A stretch of DNA of 7,582 nt from M3007 sp046155725 (GCA_046155725.1 JBJXFT010000416.1:1-7582); one strand, 5' to 3'; positions 1-6,866 are shown, counted from the first letter of the stretch. Program-made: numbers and translations. The notes: a model not told the origin generated them from the sequence alone.

Positions 1-32
1 AGCCCGCGTCTAATAAACTGTTGACGCGGGCT
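1..32. repeat. Perfect 10-bp inverted repeat (hairpin)
   Basis: The arms at 1-10 (AGCCCGCGTC) and 23-32 (GACGCGGGCT) are exact reverse complements around a 12-nt AT-rich loop. It lies beyond the 3' end of the minus-strand gene at 82-567, past the 12-bp repeats, so it could be part of that transcript's 3' end. No T-run follows on the minus strand inside the window, so it is not a textbook terminator as seen. The window edge cuts the left side, so the full element may be longer. Confidence 0.6.
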
Positions 33-36
33 GAAC

Positions 37-72
37 CCCGCGCTCCCTCCCGCGCTCCCTCCCGCGCTCCCT
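37..72. repeat. Three perfect 12-bp tandem repeats, G-run-rich on minus strand
   Basis: The unit CCCGCGCTCCCT occurs three times without mismatch (37-48, 49-60, 61-72), with one extra C at 36 and CC at 73-74. Read on the minus strand, 74 to 36 gives six runs of three or more G separated by loops of 5, 1, 5, 1 and 5 nt, which fits the G3+N1-7 quadruplex rule. It begins 7 nt after the stop codon of the minus-strand gene at 82-567, so that gene's mRNA would carry it as RNA. Function is not known; copy number may vary between strains. Confidence 0.85.
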
Positions 73-81
73 CCGTTGAGT

Positions 82-567
82 TTACTTGCCCGCTTCCGGC
101 ATCGGCAACACAGGGGTCTGGCTGTTAAACACGATCAGCCACTGACCTTTGACTTTGTGGATGACGGTAGCGAACTTCGATGGGCCACCGATTTGCTGCC
201 CGCCTTTCAGTTTGATGTCGGCGGTCACGTCGCTCATCAGCAGTGCCACATCAGAACCAAGAAAGGTGATAGTGGGCTTTGTCATCGTCCAAGATGGAGT
301 GCCTTCCATCATGGATTTGAACATCTCGTAGCCTTCACGGATGGACTTCAAACCGCAGGCTGAGTTGCCGTCAGGGTAGATTTCGCAGGCGTTGTCGGCG
401 TAGAACGACCACATTTTGGCTTCGTCGTTCGATTGGTAGGCTTGCCAAACGGCATCCCACATTTTGAGGACGGCGGCTTCGTCTTTGGAAGCAGTTTGGG
501 CGGTGGCATTGAAGGTGAAGAGGCTCACGAAGAGCAGGGTGAGGGTGCTGAAAAGAATGTTTTTCAT
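82..567 (-). CDS. Secreted SnoaL-like/DUF4440-like (NTF2-fold) protein
   Basis: A 161-aa protein. Residues 1-23 form a typical signal peptide (MKN, a hydrophobic core, then an ATA|Q junction), so the mature protein should be periplasmic or exported. From about residue 28 it reads like the SnoaL/DUF4440 branch of the NTF2-like superfamily: an N-terminal helix with WDAVWQAY, an acidic stretch followed by MWSFYADNACEIYPDG, then beta strands ending in GQWLIVFNSQ. Such domains are small alpha+beta cones that act as enzymes or binding pockets; no specific reaction can be assigned. C61 and C71 could form a disulfide. I chose the start at 567 rather than the in-frame ATG at 681 because only the former places the signal peptide at the N-terminus, and the longer version would run up to the REP-like element. 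No Shine-Dalgarno is visible. A G-rich tandem repeat follows the stop. Confidence 0.8.
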   Translation of the reverse strand: MKNILFSTLTLLFVSLFTFNATAQTASKDEAAVLKMWDAVWQAYQSNDEAKMWSFYADNACEIYPDGNSACGLKSIREGYEMFKSMMEGTPSWTMTKPTITFLGSDVALLMSDVTADIKLKGGQQIGGPSKFATVIHKVKGQWLIVFNSQTPVLPMPEAGK

Positions 568-611
568 AGTGAGTGAAAAGTTTAGAGTGAAAAAGAAAAG
601 AGTTTGGCTTT

Positions 612-632
612 CCGCGCCGTTGCGCAGCGCGG
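612..632. repeat. Short GC hairpin upstream of the DUF4440-like gene
   Basis: CCGCGC at 612-617 and GCGCGG at 627-632 are complementary, 6 bp around a 9-nt loop. It lies 45 nt upstream of the start codon on the minus strand, within the 173-bp gap between the two minus-strand genes. It could be a 5'-UTR structure, or remain from the adjacent REP-like region. No Bacteroidota-type promoter (TAnnTTTG) is clear here. Confidence 0.35.
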
Positions 633-681
633 CTTTGTGTTGAAAATGAGGAATTGAAAAGGGGGTTGTTGGCCGAGCCAA

Positions 682-733
682 GTACCGGCTGCTTTAGCTG
701 CCGGATGCGTCCGGCGACTAAAGTCGCCGGTAC
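682..733. repeat. REP-like 52-bp double hairpin
   Basis: Arms of 24 nt (682-705 and 710-733) around TGCG pair at 20 of 24 positions, with outer ends GTACCGGC and GCCGGTAC. Each arm is also its own hairpin: 711-730 has a perfect 9-bp stem around AA, and 685-704 has the same layout with one T-T mismatch. The four arm-to-arm mismatches fall in two pairs placed symmetrically inside the sub-hairpins, so each sub-hairpin keeps its own pairing. This is the architecture of bacterial REP/BIME elements mobilised by RAYT (TnpA-REP) transposases. It sits 7 nt beyond the stop of the minus-strand gene at 741-935, where it could protect or terminate that transcript. Calling it a REP is inference from structure; no second copy is in the window. 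Confidence 0.7.
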
Positions 734-740
734 AGCCACG

Positions 741-935
741 TCAGTTCGGGAACACCGTGCGGTGCGGCTGCATCATCGAAAGGCTTTCGGTGAAAGCATA
801 CCACTGGCTTTTGCAAGCAGTGCACAGTTCGGCAAATGCATCGAAACTCGTCATGAAAGCGGTGCCAAAGAGGCTAAGAATCAAGATTGTGCCGAGGAGG
901 CTGTTGGAGGCTTTGAAAGTGCTGGGCTTTTTCAT
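741..935 (-). CDS. Putative small secreted CxxC peptide (64 aa), unknown function
   Basis: A 64-aa reading frame starting MKKPSTFK. Residues 13-35 are strongly hydrophobic and end in AFA, so this is either a signal peptide cleaved near A35 or a single membrane anchor. Cleavage would leave about 29 residues starting ELCTACKSQWYAF, with a CxxC pair (C38, C41) that could bind metal or form a disulfide. I recognise no family. In its favour are the well-formed signal, AT-rich DNA upstream of the start, the same strand as the 82-567 gene, and a REP-like element 7 nt past the stop, which is typical 3' placement. Against it are the short length and the lack of a clear ribosome site or promoter. An in-frame upstream ATG at 1097 would add 54 residues of low-quality sequence and is unlikely. 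The C-terminal end (HRTVFPN) could be shortened relative to relatives if the repeat disrupted the gene. Confidence 0.45.
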   Translation of the reverse strand: MKKPSTFKASNSLLGTILILSLFGTAFMTSFDAFAELCTACKSQWYAFTESLSMMQPHRTVFPN

Positions 936-1274
936 CAGTAAGTTTGTTTTTGAAAGTGATTTTGTTTTGTCCGTTTGATGGTACAAAGGTGGGGGTGCTG
1001 CCGGGCGGCAGCCACGCGCAGGTTTGCGTAAACTGGCTACGCAGATGTGCGTATTTTTGGGAGAATGAGATTTGTGGAGCGGGGAAATCCCGCTCACTCA
1101 CCGGCCAAGCACCCAAACTGCTGAAATTTATGTCGAAGAGCTTGTAGGTGCGCACCCAGCACTCGTATGTTCGCCCCGTTCTGGATTCCTCCGGTCTGCT
1201 GTGCTTGCTGCAAGGATGTTCCTTGCGTTTGAAAAAATGCGCGGCATTTCGTGTTTTCAAAAAAAACAATGTTG
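936..1274. other. Divergent intergenic region (339 bp) with several small hairpins
   Basis: This lies between the minus-strand small gene (start 935) and gcvT (start 1275), so it should hold promoters for both directions. I see no convincing gene and no glycine riboswitch or tRNA. Small structures visible: a 5-bp stem at 998-1011, a 7-bp stem at 1077-1083/1089-1095 (GAGCGGG/CCCGCTC), a 10-bp perfect palindrome GGTGCGCACC at 1147-1156, and two hairpins at 1210-1226 and 1228-1261 just before gcvT. On the minus strand, CACCTTTG (991-984) resembles the Bacteroidota -7 box TAnnTTTG with one change, but no -33 TTG is properly spaced. Confidence 0.5.
1210..1261. promoter_or_regulatory. Two adjacent hairpins in the gcvT leader
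   Basis: First hairpin: GCAAGGA (1210-1216) pairs with TCCTTGC (1220-1226) around TGT. Second: an outer 8-bp stem TTTGAAAA (1228-1235) with TTTTCAAA (1254-1261), enclosing an inner stem AATGC (1236-1240)/GCATT (1244-1248) and a 5-nt bulge. The second ends 13 nt before the chosen gcvT start. These could form a structured leader affecting translation, or simply be repeats. TGCGTTTG at 1224-1231 is one base off the Bacteroidota -7 consensus, so a promoter may overlap, in which case the first hairpin would not be transcribed. Confidence 0.3.
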
Positions 1275-2399
1275 ATGAAATCTACACCACTAACAGAAAG
1301 GCACATTGCCCTCGGCGCGAAAATGGCCGAGTTCGCGGGCTACAACATGCCCATTTCCTACACCACCATTTCGGAAGAACACCACGCCGTGCGCCGCGCT
1401 CTGGGCGTTTTCGACGTGACGCACATGGGCGAGTTCATCGTGCGCGGCAAAGACGCGCTGGCTTTCCTCCAAAGCGCAACGAGCAACGACGTGTCGAAAC
1501 TCCAGCCCGGCCAAATCCAATATTCTTGCCTGCCAAACAAGAAAGGCGGCATCGTGGACGACCTGCTCGTGTACCGCTTGGACGACGTGCCGGAGATGAC
1601 CGTGGCTGGAGAGCAATCCTATATGCTCGTAGTGAATGCCTCCAATGAACTGAAAGACTGGCGCTGGCTCAAACGCCTCGCCCGTGGCTTTGAAGTAAAA
1701 ATGCAAAACATCTCGGCAAAAACCGGCCTCATCGCCGTGCAAGGGCCAAAGGCCGTAGAGGCGTTGAAAAAACTCACCGACTTGGATTTGGGCAGCATCG
1801 CGTACTACCATTTTCAGCGCGGCAAATTCGCGGGCTGCAAAAACGTCATCGTATCGGCCACGGGCTACACAGGCTCTGGTGGTTTTGAAATTTATGCCCG
1901 CAACAAGGACTTGCCCAAGATTTGGGACAAGGTGTTCAAGGCCGGCGAAAAGCACGGCATCAAACCCTGCGGCCTCGGCGCGCGCGACACGCTCCGCCTC
2001 GAAATGGGCTATTGCCTGTACGGCAACGACATTGACGACAAAACCAGCCCGCTGGAGGCAGGGCTTGGCTGGATAACAAAACTGGGAAAGGCCGCAGATT
2101 TCCCCTCCAAAGCAAAATTCCAGAAGCAAAAGGCCGAAGGCGTGAAACGCCGCTTGGTCGGTTTCCTGCTCGACGAACGCCGCGTGCCGCGCCACGGCTA
2201 CGAAATCGAAAGCCGGCGCGGCGCGAAAATCGGGGTGGTAACATCTGGCACCCACTCGCCCACGCTCGACAAGCCCATCGGCACAGGCTATGTGAAAATC
2301 AAACACGCCGAGCCTGGCACCAAAATCCTTATCGTGGTCGGCGGCAAAAAACTCGAAGCCGTGGTGACGAAAGTGCCGTTTGTGGAGCCAGGTGTGTAG
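1275..2399 (+). CDS. gcvT: Glycine cleavage system aminomethyltransferase (T protein)
   Basis: A 374-aa, full-length GcvT. It takes the aminomethyl group held on lipoylated H protein, transfers the methylene to tetrahydrofolate and releases ammonia, in the cytoplasmic glycine cleavage complex. Supporting motifs: N-terminal TPLTERHIALGAKMAEFAGY with NMPISY; GGIVDDLLVYR (91-101), which carries the conserved catalytic Asp region; TGYTGSGGFEIY (196-207); CGLGARDTLRLEMGY followed by CLYGNDID (232-254), the folate-site signature; and the C-terminal barrel motif VTSGTHSPTLDKPIGTGYV (322-340). The intact C-terminal domain and these motifs separate it from YgfZ-type relatives. Start: ATG at 1275 (MKSTPLTERH) matches family N-termini; ATG at 1269 would add only ML and GTG at 1251 eight residues. 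No Shine-Dalgarno is visible, as is usual in Bacteroidota. gcvH and gcvP are not adjacent. A strong hairpin follows 25 nt after the stop. Confidence 0.97.
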   Translation: MKSTPLTERHIALGAKMAEFAGYNMPISYTTISEEHHAVRRALGVFDVTHMGEFIVRGKDALAFLQSATSNDVSKLQPGQIQYSCLPNKKGGIVDDLLVYRLDDVPEMTVAGEQSYMLVVNASNELKDWRWLKRLARGFEVKMQNISAKTGLIAVQGPKAVEALKKLTDLDLGSIAYYHFQRGKFAGCKNVIVSATGYTGSGGFEIYARNKDLPKIWDKVFKAGEKHGIKPCGLGARDTLRLEMGYCLYGNDIDDKTSPLEAGLGWITKLGKAADFPSKAKFQKQKAEGVKRRLVGFLLDERRVPRHGYEIESRRGAKIGVVTSGTHSPTLDKPIGTGYVKIKHAEPGTKILIVVGGKKLEAVVTKVPFVEPGV

Positions 2400-2423
2400 G
2401 GCAAAACTCATTTCGCCCAGCGA

Positions 2424-2464
2424 ACAAAACCTTGGAGGGCTTCAAAAGCCCTCCAAGGTTTTGT
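2424..2464 (+). terminator. 19-bp hairpin after gcvT, likely terminator
   Basis: The arms 2424-2442 and 2446-2464 are perfect reverse complements around a CAA loop. The stem contains CCTTGGAGGG/CCCTCCAAGG flanked by A-run and T-run ends (AAAAC/GTTTT), so the right arm ends in a T-rich stretch (GGTTTTGTGTTT), as an intrinsic terminator would. It sits between gcvT and arsM and would separate their transcription. It may work in both directions because the stem is symmetric. Confidence 0.75.
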
Positions 2465-2615
2465 GTTTCTGAAAATCCGCGTGCGGACATTTCTCGTAGA
2501 TTTCCAAATTTCTTTCGAAGCCCTCCCCATTTTTGCCGCAGTAGCCAAGGGTGCAGTCTTTCTTTGCGCTGATTTGTCAACATTCACCGGTTTCTAACCT
2601 TCATTCCGTTTTTAA
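2465..2615 (+). other. arsM upstream region
   Basis: These 151 bp between the gcvT hairpin and the arsM start hold no gene and no Shine-Dalgarno. The only promoter-like match is a TTG at 2574-2576 and TAACCTTC at 2595-2602, 18 nt apart, a weak fit to the Bacteroidota TTG/TAnnTTTG pattern. No inverted repeat typical of an ArsR operator stands out. Confidence 0.25.
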
Positions 2616-3584
2616 ATGTCCTACCTGAACACCACGATTGACGTGTACAAAGATGCTGCGCTCAATCCGAACGTCGGCTTATGCTGTACCACGACCCCCG
2701 TCTGGCAACTCCCCGGCCTCGATGTGCCAAAGAAAATGCTCGAAATGAACTACGGCTGCGGCAGCACCGTGAACCCCCGCGACCTTGTGAACGATCCCAG
2801 CATACTCTACGTCGGCGTTGGCGGGGGCATGGAATTGTTGCAGTTCGCCTATTTCAGCCGCAGGCCTGGAGCCGTAATTGGTGTGGATGTGGTAGATGAA
2901 ATGATGGACGCTTGTCGTGAAAACCTGAAAGAAGCCGAGCGGAAAAACGCTTGGTTCAGCACTGATTTTGTGGAGGTTAGAAAGGGCAACGCGCTGGAAC
3001 TTCCAGTGCCCGACAACTCCGTGGACATTGCTGCGCAAAACTGTTTGTTCAATATTTTTGAAACGGAAGACCTCAAAAAAGCGCTCCGGGAAATGTACCG
3101 GGTACTAAAACCAAACGGTCGCCTCATCATGAGCGACCCCACCTGCGAGCAGCCAATGAACGACACGCTTCGTGGCGACGAACGCCTTCGTGCGCTCTGC
3201 CTCACCGGCTCCCTGCCATTGCAAGATTACATCAAAATGATCACCGACGTTGGCTTTGGCACCGTCGAGATTCGCGCCAAACGCCCCTACCGACTGCTTG
3301 CCCCAGGCCATTACCCGACCGAAGAACTTATCTTCATCGAGAGCGTGGAAGTCTGCGCCATCAAAGACCCCATGCCTCCCGACGGGCCTTGCGTGTTTAC
3401 TGGGAAAACGGCCATTTACTATGGTTCGGAGGAATATTTTGACGACCGAAAAGGCCACGTCCTCAACCAAAATATGCCCCTTGCAGTGTGCGACAAGACT
3501 GCTGGCGCATTGGCCGGGCTGAGCCGCGCCGATATTTTCATTTCTGAATCCACCTGGTTTTACGATGGCGGCGGTTGCTGCTGA
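2616..3584 (+). CDS. arsM: Arsenosugar-pathway-type arsenite S-adenosylmethionine methyltransferase
   Basis: A 322-aa cytoplasmic class I SAM-dependent methyltransferase. The SAM site shows motif I ILYVGVGGGMEL (63-74), the ribose-binding acidic residue in GVDVVDEM (89-96, D91), and the later motifs DNSVDIAAQNCLFNIFE (133-149) and EMYRVLKPNGRLIMSDP (159-175). The Cys residues that in ArsM enzymes bind As(III) can be placed at C48 (NYGCGS), C143 (QNCLFN) and C195 (ALCLTGSL). The start (MSYLNTTIDVYKDAA), the GLCC pair (C23, C24), NYGCGSTVNP, the PYRLL block near 224-228 and the GGGCC end match the longer family paired with the radical SAM protein ArsS in arsenosugar synthesis, where ArsM makes dimethylated arsenic. 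ArsS is not within this window. The start is the first ATG and agrees with the family. Next gene 48 bp downstream, with no terminator. A purely detoxifying role is the alternative. Confidence 0.9.
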   Translation: MSYLNTTIDVYKDAALNPNVGLCCTTTPVWQLPGLDVPKKMLEMNYGCGSTVNPRDLVNDPSILYVGVGGGMELLQFAYFSRRPGAVIGVDVVDEMMDACRENLKEAERKNAWFSTDFVEVRKGNALELPVPDNSVDIAAQNCLFNIFETEDLKKALREMYRVLKPNGRLIMSDPTCEQPMNDTLRGDERLRALCLTGSLPLQDYIKMITDVGFGTVEIRAKRPYRLLAPGHYPTEELIFIESVEVCAIKDPMPPDGPCVFTGKTAIYYGSEEYFDDRKGHVLNQNMPLAVCDKTAGALAGLSRADIFISESTWFYDGGGCC

Positions 3585-3632
3585 GTTTTATTTCTACCTA
3601 CCATCCTATTTCCTTTATCCTGTTTTCTGCGT

Positions 3633-6600
3633 ATGAAATCGCCCTTCGCTCGCACGATTCTCATTTTCCTTGCCCTCTTTTTCAATCTGCAATTCCTCCT
3701 TGCGCAAATCACAGATGCTGCCCTGCAGGGTACGGTGCGCAGCGGCGATGGCGCGATTCCCGGCGCGAGCCTTTTGCTCCGTCAAACCGCCACCGGCGAA
3801 CAGCGCGGTGCCATCGCCGATTCTGAAGGCCGTTTCCGCTTTTCGGGACTGAACCCCGGCGGCCCATACCTGCTCACGGCCACGCTCACGGGCTTCGACA
3901 CGGTGAGGGTAGAAGGTTTTTTTCTGCCCTTGGGCCAGGTTCGTACCGTGGACGTGACGCTGACGGGATTGGGCGCCCTATTGGATGAAGTGACCATAAC
4001 GGCGTCAAAATCAACTATTCTGAAGGACAAAAACTTGGGGCCTTCGTACAATTTCGACGATGAACTGAACGACGCGCCCACGCTTTCGCGCAGCATTTCC
4101 GACATCGTGCGCTACACGCCACAGGGCAATCGGAATTCCTTTGCCGGGGCAAACTACCGCTACAACAACCTTTCGATTGACGGGGTGGGCGCCAACGACG
4201 CTTTTGGTTTTCAAGAGCCCACAGTGGGGGCAGGTGGCAGCACGGCAGCAGGCACACCTGGCGCGCTGGCACGCTCGCAGCCCATCAGTCTCGACGCGAT
4301 TTCGGAAATTCAAGTGCTGCTCTCGCCCTTCGATGTAAAAGTGGGCAACTTCACGGGGGCGAGCATCAACGCCGTGACCAAGAGCGGCACAAACCGATGG
4401 TCGGGCGGGGCTTACTCCTTTGGGCGCAACCAGGTGTTCACAGGGCGCAGCCCCGACGATGCACGCAGCCACACAGAAAACTTTTTTGATTTCCAAACAG
4501 GCGCCTCGCTGGGCGGGCCTATCCGGCGCGACAAGTTGTTTTTCTTTGCAAACTTTGACTTTGCCGATCGCTTGGAGCCCGTCGCGTTTGCGCCCGGCAC
4601 AGAAGGTGCCGTGGTAAAATTTGAAGACGCGCAAGCCCTCGCCGACACCCTCCGCAGCCGCTACGAATACGATGCCGGGTCTTTCGGGGATGACAAAACT
4701 CGGACCCGCAACTACAAGATTCTTACTCGTTTGGACTGGAACTTGAACCGCCGGAGCCACCTGCTCGCCCGCTTCAATTTTGTGGATGCCTTCGCGGAGA
4801 ATTTTAGCCGCTCGCCAACGCTGTTGAACTACGGCAGCCAATCGTTCCGGCACAACAGCCGCACGTTCAACGCGGCTTTGGAACTGAAGACCCAAGTTTC
4901 TGATCACTTGAACAACAACCTTATTCTTGGCTATGGGCGCATCCACGACACCCGAGTGCCGAGTGGCGCGCTTTTCCCCCACATCGAAATCACTTACAAC
5001 ACCGAGGCGACCATTTTCTTGGGTGCTTACCGCGAGGCGAGCATTTTTCAGATGAAGCAAAACAGCCTGGAACTGACGGACAACCTTGTGTGGTCCAGGG
5101 GCCGGCACCTGTTCACTTTTGGCACGCACAACGAACACTATCAGTTCGACTACCATTTTGTAACGCCCTACACGGGGCGTTGGGCCTATCGCTCGCTGGC
5201 CGATTTTTACGCCCAAAAACCCAGCCGGGTGCGGGGGACCTACCACCTCTCGGACGATTCCTACGAATTCAACTACAACCGCCCCAGCGCGGACTTCGAC
5301 GTGCTGCTCTCGGCCATTTATGCGCAAGACGAAATGTCCTTTTCAAATGGGCTGAAATTGCTGGCGGGCATCCGCGCCGACGCAACGTTTTTCTTGACAA
5401 AAACCAACTTGAGCGACGATGTAACCAAGGGCCCGGCCTTCTCCGGATTTACGGGAAGCATTCGCCCGCAAGTGATCCCGGTGCCGCGTTTTGGTTTTTC
5501 CTGGGATTTTGGAAAGCACAAAAACACCAGCCTGCGCGGTGGCACGGGGCTGTTCAGCGGGCGCATCCCTTTTGCATGGACGGCCTATCAGTACATCTAC
5601 AACGGGCAGCAATTTGGCAACATTGACTACCGCCCTTCGGGCGCAACGGCCTTGATCGTCAATGATTTTGAACAATTGGGGACGCTCCAACCAGGCCTGC
5701 GGGAAATCAATTTGGTGGACAAAAATTTCAAACTTCCCTGCAATTGGAACAGCACCTTCGCCATTGAACAGAAAATGCGCGGCGGCTGGTCGGCTGGGCT
5801 GGAGGCGATTTTTTCCAAATCCCTGCAAGACGTTTTTTTCCGCACCATCAACCTCAAAGATTCCACCCAGGCGCTGACGGGGGCAGACAATCGCCCGATT
5901 TTTCAGGGCAATACCGCGCAGCAAAAAGTAAACGGGCAGTTCACCAACGCGTTCGCGGTGAGCAATACCAGCAGGGGATATCGTTGGAGCGCGTCGTTTT
6001 TTTTGGAGAAAAAGATTGGCAAAACGCTCGACTGGCGCGCCGCCTACACCTATGGCATCTCGCGAGACATGGTGAACGGCGTGCGTGTGTCGCCCCAAGC
6101 CAATTGGGAATGGAACCAGACCGTGCTGCCCAATGCCCCCGAACTGAGTTATTCCAATTTCGACCTTCGGCACCGCTTGCAGTCCAGCCTTTCGTGGGCG
6201 CACAAATGGCGTAAAGGCGGGGAAAGTCAGATGTTCTTGGCGGTTTTTGCGCAGTCAGGCTCGCCGTTTTCCTACACTTATTCTGGCGACCTCAACCGCG
6301 ATGGCTCGCCCACGAACGACCTGATATTCGTGCCGGCCAACTCCACGGACATTCAGTTGGCCGACATCAAAGACGCGGCGGGAAATGTAACTGTGAGCGC
6401 ATCGGAGCAATGGGAGAACCTGAATGTTTATATCGAAAACGACGATTATCTCCGCACCCGGCGAGGTCGGTACAGCGAGCGCAACGGTGGGCGCACCCCT
6501 TGGAACAGCCAAGCCGACCTGCGCCTTTCGCACACCTGGACGCTACGCGGGCATCGGCTCACGGTGCTGGTAGATGTGCTGAACTTGACGCACCTGCTGC

Positions 6601-6788
6601 ACCACAACTGGGGGCGGCAATATTTTGTGCCAAACACCACCAACGCGGGCTATTCCCTGTTGCGCATCAAATCGGTGACGGGCGACAAGGCCGAATTCCA
6701 GTTCCAGCAGCCAGAAAGCACCCCGTGGCAGGTAGACCCCGTAGCTTCGCGCTGGCAGGCCCAGACAGGTTTGCGTTGGGCCTTTTAG
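3633..6788 (+). CDS. Oar-like TonB-dependent outer-membrane receptor
   Basis: A 1051-aa outer-membrane protein. Residues 1-24 form a signal peptide (FLLA|Q). Next comes a carboxypeptidase-regulatory-like beta-sandwich (about 28-112, with LQGTVRSGDGAIPGASL, DSEGRFRFSGL and YLLTATLTGFDTV), then LDEVTITA (117-124), which resembles a TonB box, a plug domain (about 140-250, ending GASINAVTKSGTN), and a 22-strand-type barrel to the C-terminal Phe (GLRWAF). Oar-family hallmarks are GGPIRRDKLFFFANFDF (294-310) and the acidic loop GDLNRDGSPTNDLIFVP (885-901). The length agrees with this family. These receptors import, or in Oar may help export, substrates using TonB energy; the substrate cannot be read from sequence. 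No SusD-like partner follows. It lies 48 bp after arsM, same strand, without a terminator between, so it may be co-transcribed. The ATG at 3633 places the signal peptide correctly; no Shine-Dalgarno is seen. Confidence 0.93.
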   Translation: MKSPFARTILIFLALFFNLQFLLAQITDAALQGTVRSGDGAIPGASLLLRQTATGEQRGAIADSEGRFRFSGLNPGGPYLLTATLTGFDTVRVEGFFLPLGQVRTVDVTLTGLGALLDEVTITASKSTILKDKNLGPSYNFDDELNDAPTLSRSISDIVRYTPQGNRNSFAGANYRYNNLSIDGVGANDAFGFQEPTVGAGGSTAAGTPGALARSQPISLDAISEIQVLLSPFDVKVGNFTGASINAVTKSGTNRWSGGAYSFGRNQVFTGRSPDDARSHTENFFDFQTGASLGGPIRRDKLFFFANFDFADRLEPVAFAPGTEGAVVKFEDAQALADTLRSRYEYDAGSFGDDKTRTRNYKILTRLDWNLNRRSHLLARFNFVDAFAENFSRSPTLLNYGSQSFRHNSRTFNAALELKTQVSDHLNNNLILGYGRIHDTRVPSGALFPHIEITYNTEATIFLGAYREASIFQMKQNSLELTDNLVWSRGRHLFTFGTHNEHYQFDYHFVTPYTGRWAYRSLADFYAQKPSRVRGTYHLSDDSYEFNYNRPSADFDVLLSAIYAQDEMSFSNGLKLLAGIRADATFFLTKTNLSDDVTKGPAFSGFTGSIRPQVIPVPRFGFSWDFGKHKNTSLRGGTGLFSGRIPFAWTAYQYIYNGQQFGNIDYRPSGATALIVNDFEQLGTLQPGLREINLVDKNFKLPCNWNSTFAIEQKMRGGWSAGLEAIFSKSLQDVFFRTINLKDSTQALTGADNRPIFQGNTAQQKVNGQFTNAFAVSNTSRGYRWSASFFLEKKIGKTLDWRAAYTYGISRDMVNGVRVSPQANWEWNQTVLPNAPELSYSNFDLRHRLQSSLSWAHKWRKGGESQMFLAVFAQSGSPFSYTYSGDLNRDGSPTNDLIFVPANSTDIQLADIKDAAGNVTVSASEQWENLNVYIENDDYLRTRRGRYSERNGGRTPWNSQADLRLSHTWTLRGHRLTVLVDVLNLTHLLHHNWGRQYFVPNTTNAGYSLLRIKSVTGDKAEFQFQQPESTPWQVDPVASRWQAQTGLRWAF

Positions 6789-6866
6789 GGATTTGGAGTT
6801 CAAAAATCTTCTTTCCTTTACAGCCTGAAACAAAAGGACAACCGCACCTTTCAACCTGCCAACAAT

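Noticed and set aside
568..681. N-terminal extension of the DUF4440-like gene from ATG 681
   Set aside because: It would bury the signal peptide 38 residues into the protein and start at the edge of the REP-like repeat.
984..991. Minus-strand -7-like box CACCTTTG before the small peptide
   Set aside because: It differs from TAnnTTTG at the first base and no TTG lies at the right distance, so it is not reported as a promoter.
1011..1021. 11-nt match (GCCACGCGCAG) to the reverse complement of the window's end, 7572-7582
   Set aside because: It is too short and GC-rich to be distinguished from chance, and the second copy is at the window edge.
874..1306. Overlapping minus-strand frames in the divergent region
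   Set aside because: They have no domain or signal, overlap the small peptide or gcvT in other frames, and lack coding character.
1290..2411. 373-aa open frame on the minus strand opposite gcvT
   Set aside because: It is the antisense of a certain gene, is Ala/His/Val-rich without domains, and is explained by GC-rich third positions.
4011..5327. 438-aa open frame on the minus strand opposite the receptor
   Set aside because: It is antisense to a well-supported TonB-dependent receptor and has no recognisable motif; a second one at 5343-6203 is the same kind of shadow.
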